A stretch of 64,000 nucleotides of DNA from Sthenelais limicola (Eukaryota; Annelida; Polychaeta; Phyllodocida; Sigalionidae). The stretch spans positions 130,004,941-130,068,940 of the forward strand of contig OW804096.1 of NCBI GenBank assembly GCA_942159475.1. Reading direction: 5' to 3'. A program made the translations under genes and the position numbers. Below, one piece after another: positions 44,313 through 56,000 of the stretch; the first letter of the stretch is position 1, and every line of letters starts with the position of its first letter. The notes below the pieces were generated by a model. The model searched no databases. It saw only the letters and a list, made by a program, of their open reading frames with translations, and was not told the origin of the DNA.

Positions 44313-47300
44313 ATGGAAAGGAAAATTGCTCTCATAACTGGAGGAAACACGTAAGATTTGCGTAGGGTTTCAGTCACTCTCCTGACAAGAAATGTTTGTT
44401 TACAATTACACGTCGTAACCGTAGCCGTAGGGTCAGTAGGCGTAGCCTATGTCTATGTCTACGATCCACGTGTAGTCTACTTGAAATGCAAATTGTCCGT
44501 GGCATGATGGCAGTCGGTATATGCCAGTGTTGTTGAGTGGAATAATCAACTCCATGAAAATATTGTGCACACATTTTCGCCTAAGTTGTACTTTAAGTTA
44601 TACTTATAATATGACGTATAGATATCTTTTACTAAGTTTTAGGATAGTGATAAAAAAATATGTAATCTGTGTGTAGGGGCCTATATGCATAGGCATATTA
44701 TATCTATCCATCTATCTAATCGTACTTTGGACAGGACTTGTTTTAGATCATTGCATGAGTCCTTTTTTTAAACGTACTTTTTAAGAGAGCACCTATTTGC
44801 TATTTTATATTCCCCAGCCAGAAAGTTCTTGTAACCTCTATTTAGAAATGCATAGTTTATGCTTATCGATGATACAGTTAAAATGCATGGTAGTAAATGG
44901 GCTGAATCAAGATATTTGAGGAATTATTATTGACTAATGACAAAAATGTTAACTGCATAGACAATTAGGTAGGGCCTATCATAAAAGGCATTACTTCAGT
45001 GTCCCTCCAGTCGTGCTTGTTTACATTAGTATCTAATATGTCATGACCTATCGCCGTTGATTAGATGTGATCTTGCAGTTCATTTTACAATATACAGTCA
45101 TGTATGGCTTTAGATTATTATACAAAAATGATTATGAGACTATGATATCAGAAATACAGAAATAATTTAGATATTTATTGTATTTAACATTTCCAGGGGT
45201 ATAGGTCTGTCCGTCGCAGAACGCCTGCTAATCAAAGATCCAAGTCTACGACTATGTCTTGCTTGCCGAAATCAATCTCGTGCGGAGGCTGCCCGTTCTG
45301 CTTTAATGATTGGACGACCAGAAGCTGATATCTCAATCCTAATTATAGATGTTTCTAGTCTAGAATCAGTTTGCAATGCAGCAAGGGAAATCAAGAAGAG
45401 GTATGTAAAGCCCATAGGCGATAAACAATTCTTTGTAAACACATTTTCACTGGTTTATCGGATAAATGCGCTCTAATATTCATGTTCATGGTAATACAGG
45501 TTAGATGTTAATTAATAGAATCTACTAACCTCACTATGTTCGGTGACGTAGATTCGTGATTGTTTTTTAACTCATCACAATTGGGAGGCTATCGAGAGAA
45601 TCAATAGTAACAGTAGTGGTCGAGTTCAGTACAATATCACAACACTAGTGGGTGCCACATCTCCATAATCCATTGCCATTAATCCACATTTATAGTACAT
45701 GCTATTTTGCTCACTATTCATACATGTAAAATTTCTTTACCTCGTGAATATAGGTATTCTCGTCTTGACTATCTCTACCTCAACGCTGGTATCATGCCAG
45801 TTTCCTCATTCAATTGGTCTAATTTTTGGAATGGGCTTTTTTCAAGGCAAGATTTTTATTCTTGGTTTACATGTCACAATCTACATTAATTTCATTGGTG
45901 ATCTGGTTTAACTACAGTACAGTATATGGCCTCTCACACTCCTGTTGTGAATTTCTATTTTAGTCAGATTTTGTAGGTGGCAATCTTAAAAGACGATGTT
46001 TTATCTTCCCAGGAATGCAGCTAATATGTTTCTTACCGGAGATGGGTTATTAACTCAAGCAGATAGTAAAACTAAGGAAGGATTACAAAGTGTATTTACA
46101 ACCAATGTGTTTGGTCACACAGTCCTAGTAAGTAATTTGATATTTTATAATACAATCATACTTATTGTCATTCCCCTTCAAAACTCCTTATCTACTTACA
46201 TTGAAGAGAGCTAATTTGAAATCCAAACTCCCTCGCTACTACCATCAAGTCAAAGCTCTTTATCATTAACAAAATCATATGTTTCTTTTAAAGCAGAGTT
46301 CCAAATATTTTAAACCCTTTCAGATTAAGGAAATTGATGACATTCTTGGTGGCCCATCCCATACTACGCAAATTATTTGGACATCCTCTAGCAACGCCAA
46401 GAAATCTGCATTTAGTCTAGATGATATTCAACATTCTAAAGGGTAAAAAATAAAAATAAAAAACCTCTTGCACTTTTATGGGTTTTTTTTAAAATTTCAA
46501 GTTAGAAACCATGCAATATATTTGATCAGTTGTGGGTATAAACCTTGAAAAACGAAATATTCCTCTTGTAATAATTATCTGTCCTGTTTCTTTTCAGGCA
46601 GGAATCATATGCTTCATCGAAGTATGCAGCAGATTGTGTGAGCCTGGTTCTCAATGAAAAGCTGAATAAAAAAGTAAAGTTATTAATCTGTCCTAAATTA
46701 AATGCGAGTATTTGCTTGGGATGTTGAGTATCTCACTAAATTCACTACGTTAATTCACAGCTGTAGGGTTCAACTTCATGTTTATCTTTTATCATTTTGA
46801 CTATTTGATAAAAAGCACTTACACGATGAGCTCATAATTCCTACGTTGCCCTAGAGACTAAGCTGCATTGGCAGAGAGTATGTCCGATGTGAGAGCAATA
46901 CTCTTTCTGGTTAAACATGTTTCCCATCGGATGTTAATTTGGTACTGGTTTGTGTGATTTACAGGTTTGTGTGATTTGCAGTTGAATTTTTGTTTTTAGT
47001 AAAGTGTCTTGTTAATTTTGTGGGTTTATTTTATGTTTAATTCCGATCATAATTAGAGTTATTATCCTAACATCTTGGCGTTTCTATACTTTGCGTGGCG
47101 ACACAGCTTCACCATTATTTAATCCCCAAGGTTGTAACTTAAAATATATAATTTATAAACTGTATAATGTGCCATTGATTTGCTGCTATACTTATTTTTT
47201 TATTTTATTTCTTTACAGGGTGTTTATTCCCATAGCACTTGCCCTGGACTTGTTATGACAAATCTGACGTATGGGATTATGCCTAGTTGGATTTGGAATA

Positions 47301-48896
47301 TGTTGATGCCTTTACTCTGGATTGTGAGTCAAATTTTGACACTAATTATAAAGCTTGAAAAGAAACTGTCACGATCTATACATCATTCACGCCTGAATAT
47401 TGAGGATAAGGGAAATTTAGAAGATCTGACCTAATTCTCTTATGTATTAATAGTTCAACTCACAATGGTTAGTGGGATGGGATGGGGTAACGTTTAAGGC
47501 ATTGGCTTCATAACCAAGCCAGGGGCCCGTTGCACCACTTTTAGGTGATATCGTAGCGTTAACATTATATTAAGGATACGTTAAGGATATATTAACAATA
47601 CAAGTGTTCTAGTGTTGCATGAGAGCTGTCCTATCCTTAACCAGAGGTGGGCATAATGGTGAAAGTGGTGCGTTGCAACTGGTAGCAACATACCCGTACA
47701 TTGTGTCATATTTTTACATTTTTGTACATAAGAAAATTATTTTAAATCATGAAATATACTTATCATATATATCATCATCATTTCTGAGAAAAAATACGTC
47801 CCGTCCCTCCCATTCTCATTATCAAATTCTCGATATATGCTAGTTGCTCTATCATCGCTCAGAAACGAGCAGACAACGGAGATCACTTAGCGCTATGATA
47901 AGGATATCCCATGCTCAAAGGCATGTCGTTAAAAACCCCCATTTAAGGACACGAAACATGATTTAGGGACACAATATTGGCAGTAAGAGTTAAGGATATT
48001 TTAAGGACACAATTTTAACTTAACGATACCTCATGCAACGGTCCCCAGAGGCTTTAAGGGAGTGTCGAGTTCATAGCAGTCTACTCTTCTATTAAAATTA
48101 TGTCACCTATCCTCCCGGCCCTTGATGTGAGTGACAGATGCTAAGGGTGTAAAGGAACCCCTAACCACAGCCAAATGTTCCTGTCTGAATGAATTCATTT
48201 CATTCAATAATCATCTATTATAATTAATGTGCATTACATTTCTTCGTAATTTCAGATTCGCCTCTTCTCCCCAACTATGAATATAACACCAGAGAACGGA
48301 GCAGAAGCGTTGGTCAGTGTTCATTCTGGTATCTGATTCTGATGTTTGAATTTTAGAATTTAGAATGGAGTTGCGGTCGTGAGATGGCGCTTTGGGTTCT
48401 CTTCTAGCTATGAAATAAAATAAATGTTAAGTGATTTTCGGGACCGGTTTTGTAGGCGTAATAATTAGATTCTAATTAAATTTTAATCTTCTCAGTGTGC
48501 ATGTATACACTTTTTTTATTTGGTTTTCCTCGAAGGTTTGGTTGGCAGAACAGAAACCGGAGTCTCTAAACCCCTACACAAAATATAGGTCGCAAGTTTC
48601 ATTTTTTGGAAACGTATATGTTCAACCTATAAAGGTAAGGGTTGCAATGGTTTTACTGTTCCACTTAATTATGATATGATATACATTATTATTCTTTCTA
48701 AAAATGATCAATGATTTCGAGATTCTTAATCCGCTGATTTGATAAATTCTTTGTTCCTGGCTTAATTGATTTTAAGACAACATAATTGAGACGATGAGTG
48801 TAACATCTTTTCCAGATGGATATCAAACGTGATTACGCCCATAGTGTATATGACGCCATTCTTGACCTAGAAGGGAAACAAAAGAAGTGTAGGTGA
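44313..48896 (+). CDS. HSD17B7: 3-keto-steroid reductase / 17-beta-hydroxysteroid dehydrogenase 7, 10 exons
   Basis: Exons: 44313-44350, 45197-45400, 45754-45846, 46013-46127, 46324-46442, 46598-46673, 47219-47323, 48256-48312, 48536-48634, 48816-48896 (987 nt, 328 aa; human 341). It is a short-chain dehydrogenase: TGGNTGIG cofactor loop at the N-terminus, LNAG motif, and catalytic YASSK. The segments NVFGHTVL, IIWTSSSNAKKSAFSL, CPGLVMTNLTYGI and QKPESLNPYTKY match HSD17B7. The enzyme reduces the 3-keto group in sterol synthesis and can reduce estrone; it sits on the ER membrane, and the hydrophobic WIWNMLMPLLWI segment fits that. Intron 3 (45847-46012) has a GC donor (AAG|GCAAGA). Intron 7 contains a MITE. 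AATAAA lies at 49400-49405, with earlier signals possible. Confidence 0.92.
47470..47520 (+). mobile_element. Possible tRNA-derived SINE fragment next to a MITE
   Basis: The segment resembles the 5' half of a tRNA: an A-box-like stretch (GGGGTAACGTTTAAGGC) and an anticodon-stem-like TTGGCTTCATAACCAAG. The matching half may continue beyond the MITE (from 48047, AGGCTTTAAGGGAGTGTCGAGTTC, with a degenerate B box). If so, the MITE split a SINE. The evidence is weak. Confidence 0.3.
47522..48046. mobile_element. MITE in HSD17B7 intron 7
   Basis: The ends GGGGCCCGTTGCA (left) and TGCAACGGTCCCC (right) are inverted copies with one mismatch, and the similarity extends inward (GGTATCGTTAAGTTAA on the right, GATATCGTAGCGTTAAC on the left). 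The 525-bp interior has no ORF but repeats TTAAGGATA and TTAAGGACAC. Non-autonomous DNA transposon; superfamily not assigned. Confidence 0.65.
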
Positions 48897-50643
48897 TGTT
48901 TCACGACCCTAGTTTTAATACTACGCCAAGGAGAGCTGAACAGTTCCCTTTTAATTCCATGTAACTGAATCATTTAGTAAATGAACTTATTAATTGTAAT
49001 ACATTACTAAAAAAAGAATATGAATATGTGTATTCTATTGAAGACAGTTTTTTGCGTCTTATATCTACAATGCATTTAAAAATGTGAGTGACGGAGGCTT
49101 ATCGCAGTCTCGACAGCCTAGTGTTAATAACCAAGTTAAATTCGATACCTAAAGATAATTGATGTATCAACCTGAAGTTGAGAATCACGATTAATGGTGC
49201 TAGTTCGATTCTTCGGAACCTCTGGTTCAATGTGAACAACGATATAATTTATCAACGTATTTGAGTACAAATATTTGTATTCAGTTCGTTTTACTTGCCA
49301 TGATGAATGTTCTCTCTTGAGATATATTTTTCAATGTGACGTTTCTATGTATATAATGTGTTTATGCCTTGCCATGGCAACATGTAAAGTTACAGAATCA
49401 ATAAACTTGGGTCTATTTCCCGTCTGTGTCATGTTTTACCCATCATTCTTGAGAAATAATCTTAGAACCAACGATGTAATTAAATCTAAACAATTAAAAG
49501 CTTTTGAACTTTTTATTATCGAAGTTTGTACAGCAGCTAGACACTTGCTCGGTAGAGTGGAAAGTAACAGAAATAACAAAATTCCGGAGTAGAGTTAGTA
49601 AACAATTTGATAGATCCTTTTGACATAGCACCTAAGTCCTTAACAAACATTTAACACCAAATAACTTTCAAAAGATGAAATTCAACAATCAAGGCCTTAA
49701 CATGTAAGTATTGTTTGAACTAAGAATATTTAGGGGGAAGTGACAACTGCATTTCGCTGTGGAATGATAACGACCAAGGAAAAACATCGATCCACAAGAT
49801 AACCAAAAGCGATGCTATATAGAAATACTCAACATGCAGCGTATTACCGTAGGCGAAAACAGAATGTAATGTGAACATCTTCATAAAATTTGTATCACAA
49901 TGCGGTTCTGAGTAATAAAAATCGCTTGTATAAACTTCCAACCATATGACGAGTAAACGGGAGTGTTTTTCAGATCATGCAAAGCAATGCATATTATCAA
50001 AAAAAAATACATAAACATGGTATGTACAAAAACATGATATGCGTAACATCTTGACAGGTCTTACTTGCGATGGGTATATAAACAAATTAATGCAGTAGTA
50101 AACTATGTGCCGTACATATATGTAGTACACCCTAAAATAATGCTGATCTACACGAATAAGTGTGTTGTTCTAAAAATTAAAAAGCTATCGTACACATTTA
50201 AAAATCTGGCTTTGCGCTCTCTTGGTAACCCATCTTATGATCTAAGTTATGAACAAATTTTAAAATATTTTTCAATATCACGTACATATAAGAAAATAAA
50301 AGAGAAACAAATAAGGCACTCCTTATTTTTAACGTTAACAAATTCCTCCTGACATTTCAGTTCAAACAAAAAAGAAAAAAATTCAAAACAAGACTTAGTG
50401 CTTTTAAGAACACTAAGATCGAACTTTTTCTAGGCTTAAAATTGTTGCTACCTATGGACGAAGTGCAAGTGATTTGATATTACCAAATTTACCCAACCAT
50501 GCACGTTTCGGATGGAAAATTATAAACTATTTCCAACATTATTTTTCGTAAAATTCATCAATGTGCGTAAACATCGAGGGACAAACAGGTAAAAGTCCAT
50601 AATAGCAATATACCGTTGACTATAAATGTTCGCAGTAAAGCTT
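48897..50643. other. Convergent 3' region between HSD17B7 and the TREX gene
   Basis: 1.7 kb of AT-rich DNA containing both 3' UTRs. The frames at 49275-49592 and 50065-50352 (+) have no family resemblance and are likely chance. Confidence 0.5.
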
Positions 50644-53060
50644 TCAACTTTTCTTCGGTCGTTTACTTGAGCAGTACAAAGGGGTTACTGAATCGAAATC
50701 GGACGCGTTTTGATCCACCCAATCACAAAACCAGGGTGACAGCTTGTGTGCTATCCTTAATAGGGACATGCAATCATCTTCGGCAGTATGTGAGTTAGCA
50801 GGGCCATGTCCAACAACGTGGCTGTGAACGGAATGCAAGGCGAGAGAGAAACCTACGCCCCTGGATGATTTTTTGCGTCCTGCGCCAATGGGATTGGGGG
50901 AGGGGCAGGCAGATGCGGAGGGTGAAATAAGCATGGGCCAGGCGTCCTCTTCTTCGTCCAGGACCTTGTGGGGTGATGGAGAAGGCGTGGGGAATGAATC
51001 GAGGAACCTTCGGGATCCTGTCTCAGGTGTAGTATTTACAGCATTGTTAGGCTGGGAAGAAGTGTTCGGGGTTGCCGGAGAAGCTACAGGAGGCCCTTGA
51101 ACCCCTTCTGCCGACTCAGTTAGGTTCTTGTTTTCGTCTGTGACTTTCTTGGCTGTAGATGGACTCTGAACGGAGTCTTGCATAATTTGAGCCCACGTTT
51201 TCGGTGATGCACATCCCTTTGATGTTGAAGGCTTGGGTTCCATCGCTAGTGACGATTGATCGGCTTTATTTTCAAGCTGCTCCACAGCATTGACAAGAAG
51301 ATCATCGGGAATATCGTCCAAAAGAAACGGGTCACTTTCGTTTTGGGAACACTCTCGGGTTGGGGAAGGGGCAAACGGCAATGTTGCTTGAGAATCTACA
51401 TCGGCACTAGCAGGTTCAGGGGACAAACGCTGGAATTCCTGGGTACTGTTAAGTGTGACACGGAAACCGCCGGATAACGTAGCAATGGCATCTTCTACAT
51501 CTACATCGTCTATGTCATTTTTGTCAGGTGCTGGGGTAGAGCTGCCAAAATTCAGCTTTCTTTTGACAGTAGTAACTCTTTCCTCTTTTGGTTGTTCCTC
51601 ATTGACTGGTTTCTTTCGTGGTGCATTACTGAAATTAGTAACTTTTACGGTCTGCATTTCGGGAGTGATGTCAGTAGGGCCCAATATCCGCCGACTCGCA
51701 GATGCTTTACCCTTCCCAACAGAACTCGCAGCACTGGGTCCCGGTTGAGGACTAGGTATTTTCTCTTCCTTTCGAGCAGGCAAAGACTTGGCGAGGAAGA
51801 GTTTTACGGCGTCGGTGGATAGAATTTCTCGCAATCCATCCAAAGTGTCAGCACAGAGCAAACCTTCAGGTAGCCTTCGTCCAATACGATTCAGTTCCGC
51901 CACCAACAACGGGAAATCAAACTTGAATCCATTGTGTGCCAAAACACACACCGGCTGAGGGAGGAGTCGGAGAAATGTCTCAATGAGGTCAGCAGTGTAA
52001 TCGTTGAAAGGAGGATGGAAACTCAAGGCATCGTTGTACAAACCTACAAAGACAGATTAACTTGGAATTAAGCGCTACATGAAAAAGACCACGGATGATG
52101 AATAAGTGGCATCAGCTGATATCAACTCTGTGAAATACATAATATCCCCCTGAGATAATGAACTCAATCAGATACAAATATCTTAGGTTAAGTATCAACT
52201 ATACTTTTTCGTGATTACTTATTCAAAACAAATTAACAAAAGATAGTCACATACGATATCTACCGATTCCAGGAGGCTACTGAAAGCCACAAGAAATAAC
52301 AGGATACAGATCAAAAGATAAGGCTCTTAGAGATAGTTACATGATCCTTAGTTCAAAGGGAAATGGGGAGATCAGTATCAGTTTGCTTAAAAGTTGTTAT
52401 GTAATAGTACATCATCACTGGGGAGCAAATGGCTTATCCTTTTAAGATCAAGACTGAACCTTCTACCCCAGAAGTTGAGTATAGAGATCCAATTAAAGGT
52501 GGGGGCGGGGGCGTGGACCTGGGACACATGACCCCTTTAGATACCAAGTGGATAAGATTAAAAATTAATAATACCATCTTCTCCTTTGTAGACCCTTTCA
52601 CAGCTGATAGGAATGGCAATAGCCGAGAGAATGTCTATCTGGTTATCGTTGATGAGTTACTAAACTATCATGTAAGACTTGAATAACTTACTCTGTCATA
52701 AATATTTCCGTAGAATTAGAGCAAAGGAGTAGTCGGAAAAACTGCTACAGCACAGGTTAGCTCATTTTCCCACTAGTAGTTAGCAAAGTATATATGATTA
52801 AAAACTGGAAATAAAGATTAATATATATTACAATTCTCACCTGTAATGGTGCATGCTTGGCTCGAGATCGGCTTTTCTGGGTCGACACATATCGTTAGTT
52901 TATTCAGGACTCTGGGCATAGAGCTCTCCTTTAGAGAAGTCCGATTAACAGACACAAGTCCCACTTCAGTTATTCTAGGTTTATCACCGGTTTCCGCCAG
53001 ACCCGTAGCTTCTAGATCCAGGAAAACGAATGAACTTACTTCCTTAGTCAAATCTGCCAT
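50644..53060 (-). CDS. TREX1: TREX-family 3'-5' DNA exonuclease with a large disordered insert, two exons
   Basis: Exons 53060-52841 and 52043-50644 join at a phase-1 GT-AG intron (TREX-typical ITGL at the junction) to give 539 aa; human TREX1 is 314. DEDDh motifs are complete: Exo I FLDLEATGL (D15, E17), Exo II AHNGFKFD (D116), Exo III HTAEDD (H492, D497). It should degrade DNA from 3' ends. TREX1 clears cytosolic DNA and limits cGAS-STING signalling, and TREX2 acts in repair; which role applies is unknown. Between Exo II and Exo III there are about 300 extra residues, rich in Ser, Pro and SP/TP sites, with an acidic stretch (DDIPDDLLVNAVEQLE), where TREX1 has about a dozen. There is no C-terminal membrane anchor; it ends in a basic KRPKKS. 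Confidence 0.9.
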
Positions 53061-56000
53061 TTTGAGGTCTGAAATGGTGATAGAACAGATAGAATTAATT
53101 ATGTATAGAAATGAGTCAGGATGTCGAATAATATATTTGTAGACATGCAATGTTATTAAGGGTATTAACATGCGCGCAATCAAAACAAATAAAATCGAGT
53201 GACTCGATCTAGCTAGCTAGGTGTACGATAAGGGAAGGTGAACCTTGTCCCTCAACTTTAACATAACTTCTAAAGAGTAAAAGGACTCTTTAAGTTTGAG
53301 CTAAGTCTAAGACTAAGATCATGAGTAGACAGCAGGTAGCTACACATGTGGAGCTGGAAGGAAGGACTGGAGTCTGGGCATAGGCTACTGCTTTAATTAC
53401 CGGTGAGGATATCACTATTGACACTAATTAGGATCGAATATCACTAATCTAATGGATCTACTCCCAATCTCCGGGATCTACTTTTCACAATTAATCACCA
53501 TGTGTGGTTTACAATCCACTCTAGCTAGTCTAACAACATAGTTCCTACTTTCATAATTAATCAAGTTATTACTCCACTAGTGACTAGGGGTTCCTGTCGA
53601 TGAAAACATTTCATCACAGGGCTGGTGCCTGGGCATTTTCCTGTCTATATAAACAGTAACAAGTGTCTGTTCTCCGATAACCTAGTCCGAGAAATCATTG
53701 TGAAAGAGACAGCATAAAGCTTAATCAGGATGACAGTCGTGACAATAACGTACAACATAAGACATGGGACGTTCAAACATATTCTTTGAACTAATGAAAT
53801 TAAATTGCATAGCTTCGCATTGTTGTCAAACAGGGATCTGGGCTTCGGACATGGGGCTTCGTGCCACTCATGCGACACGTGCGAGGAGTTTTAAAACCCC
53901 TAACAATGGATGTAGCGACACCTCTGGAATTTTGCCAGAAACAAGATTTATAAAGAGATCTTTGTAAAATACCTTATATCAGTGTATTCCTGGACATTTT
54001 AACTTGTGAACAGAGTTGAGTTTAGCGGCGATCAGCGAATGTAATCCTGAAACTCCTACGAAAATCTTCGCTTACTCCAGCAGATTTGTCGATCCTCGGA
54101 GGAACCCACGCCATCCTATGTTGTGTACGACTGATCACATGACTTATTTTACCACGTGATCAATACAGCTCTTCCATTAATTGGACATGTCCCCTGAAAA
54201 CAGCCAACAAATTACTTAAATTGAGCTTAAAATATTGATATATAGAACTTGTAATGCATTATGACCGTTATGTTTTTAACGTTACTTGCCTCAGCACCTT
54301 TAGAATCTCAAAAAGTGATAGAGAAATAAAACATAGTGGAGAGTCTGTGAGTAGAGAAGGGGAAATCCCTAAGTTGGTTGCCGCCATCTTACTTAGTAGG
54401 GAGCCGTATAATCTACTGACAATTCCTTGCACAATTTCGACGATATAAAGGGTACGTAGATAGTTACTCCTGAATTTGTTAATGCATTTTCATATCAAGT
54501 TTCGATTTACTGCATTTGCACTTCTGTCATATTCGCGAAAACTGTGTAATATTGGGTTGAACTTTCGAACCCAGGGATGCTGGGTCTTCCGCCATCACGC
54601 TCGCCTACCCTTCACCGGCCTTAGGCTTAATTACAACTTACATTTTCTTGTGTTATGATTTTCAAGGCCGTCTTTTGGCCCAACCTTGTCAGGATTAGTA
54701 GCATTGGCATATATTCTTTCCATCTTACTATTCTTAGCCTGTTTATTGTCTAATAGACTGTGCTATATACATCGAATAACTGGCATACCAGGGTCAGACA
54801 TCGACTGATAATTCAAAGTAGGTCACGCTGTCATGACTGTCCCAGGGATTTCAGTCGACCTTGCGTTCAAGTTGAATCGATCGGGAACCTGTTGTGTATC
54901 CTAATAAATATGCTACTAAAGAAAAAAGTCATTAAAATTCGATTCATCCATTAGATCTTACATTGTACCAATTATTAGTACACCGGAGTGGCAACGTAGG
55001 TTTTGGTACTTAGTTTGGGGCTTGTCGGTGGGTGTGGGCGTGGACGTCCGTCCCACCGATATACTCATGGCTGAGACGAGAGCCCACCCTGCAATGCGTC
55101 AGCTTTACTCATACAGTCATACGCTGAATTTTGTTTGCTAATCAATAAAATAAACTCCAGTGCAATTGCTTGCTATTGTTATTTGAACTTGACTGTTTCA
55201 TTTACTTTAAACAACCAAATGGTCCTGTTTGAGTGTTTCGGATAGTGTTGACAATTTGAATGTATAATTACTTAGGCTCTTAGCACTTAGCCTTTGACTT
55301 TTAGCTTAGGTCCCTAACCATCTACATTAATCATCGACAGTGTTTTTCTTATGTGGCTACAGTGTCATCTATAGGCCTACGCATTAATCATGTTTCTTCA
55401 ATGGTGAAATTAAATTGAATATTTCTTGATCAACTAGCCTGTGGGGAATAATTCCCATCCTGTTTGCAAAGATCATAACTCGCATTCTTTTCCTTGAAAT
55501 GGATGAATTCAGAATTTAAGATACCGTACTGATCATGTAACTATTTTAGATACTGAACAATTGTATTAACATTCACAATGTACCAGACAGCAGAAACATG
55601 GAAACATGCACAGCAATGTCAGCATCCAATGATGGGCGTGTACAGTTCACCGACATATTAACCCCTTCCTATTACATCGTTTGGCCAACTGGCCCTTTGA
55701 TGGATACATAGGTCTGAACAAATAGATCGAATAATAGCCCAGAGGTAGATCTCTCGGTAATGTATTAATTGCCCAATATGCATTTGAAAGGGATTGAGTA
55801 TAGGGTGCACAGGGACCCAAATTATGATAGCTTTCATCACGAAGTGGGTAAAAATAAAGGTACGGTAGTTTTGATAGGCACGAGCAGGTCTAGGCTGGTT
55901 TGGAGGCGTCTGGACCGCCATAGCCGCGATGAGTCAGTACCGTACCCATGTTATGATGAAGCATCGTCCAGGCCGCTGCTGTGTGGGCCTGCCAGTGTAC

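Noticed and set aside
52429..52686. 85-codon plus-strand ORF in the TREX intron
   Set aside because: Starts with ATG and looks fairly protein-like, but no domain, splice context or homolog is recognisable.
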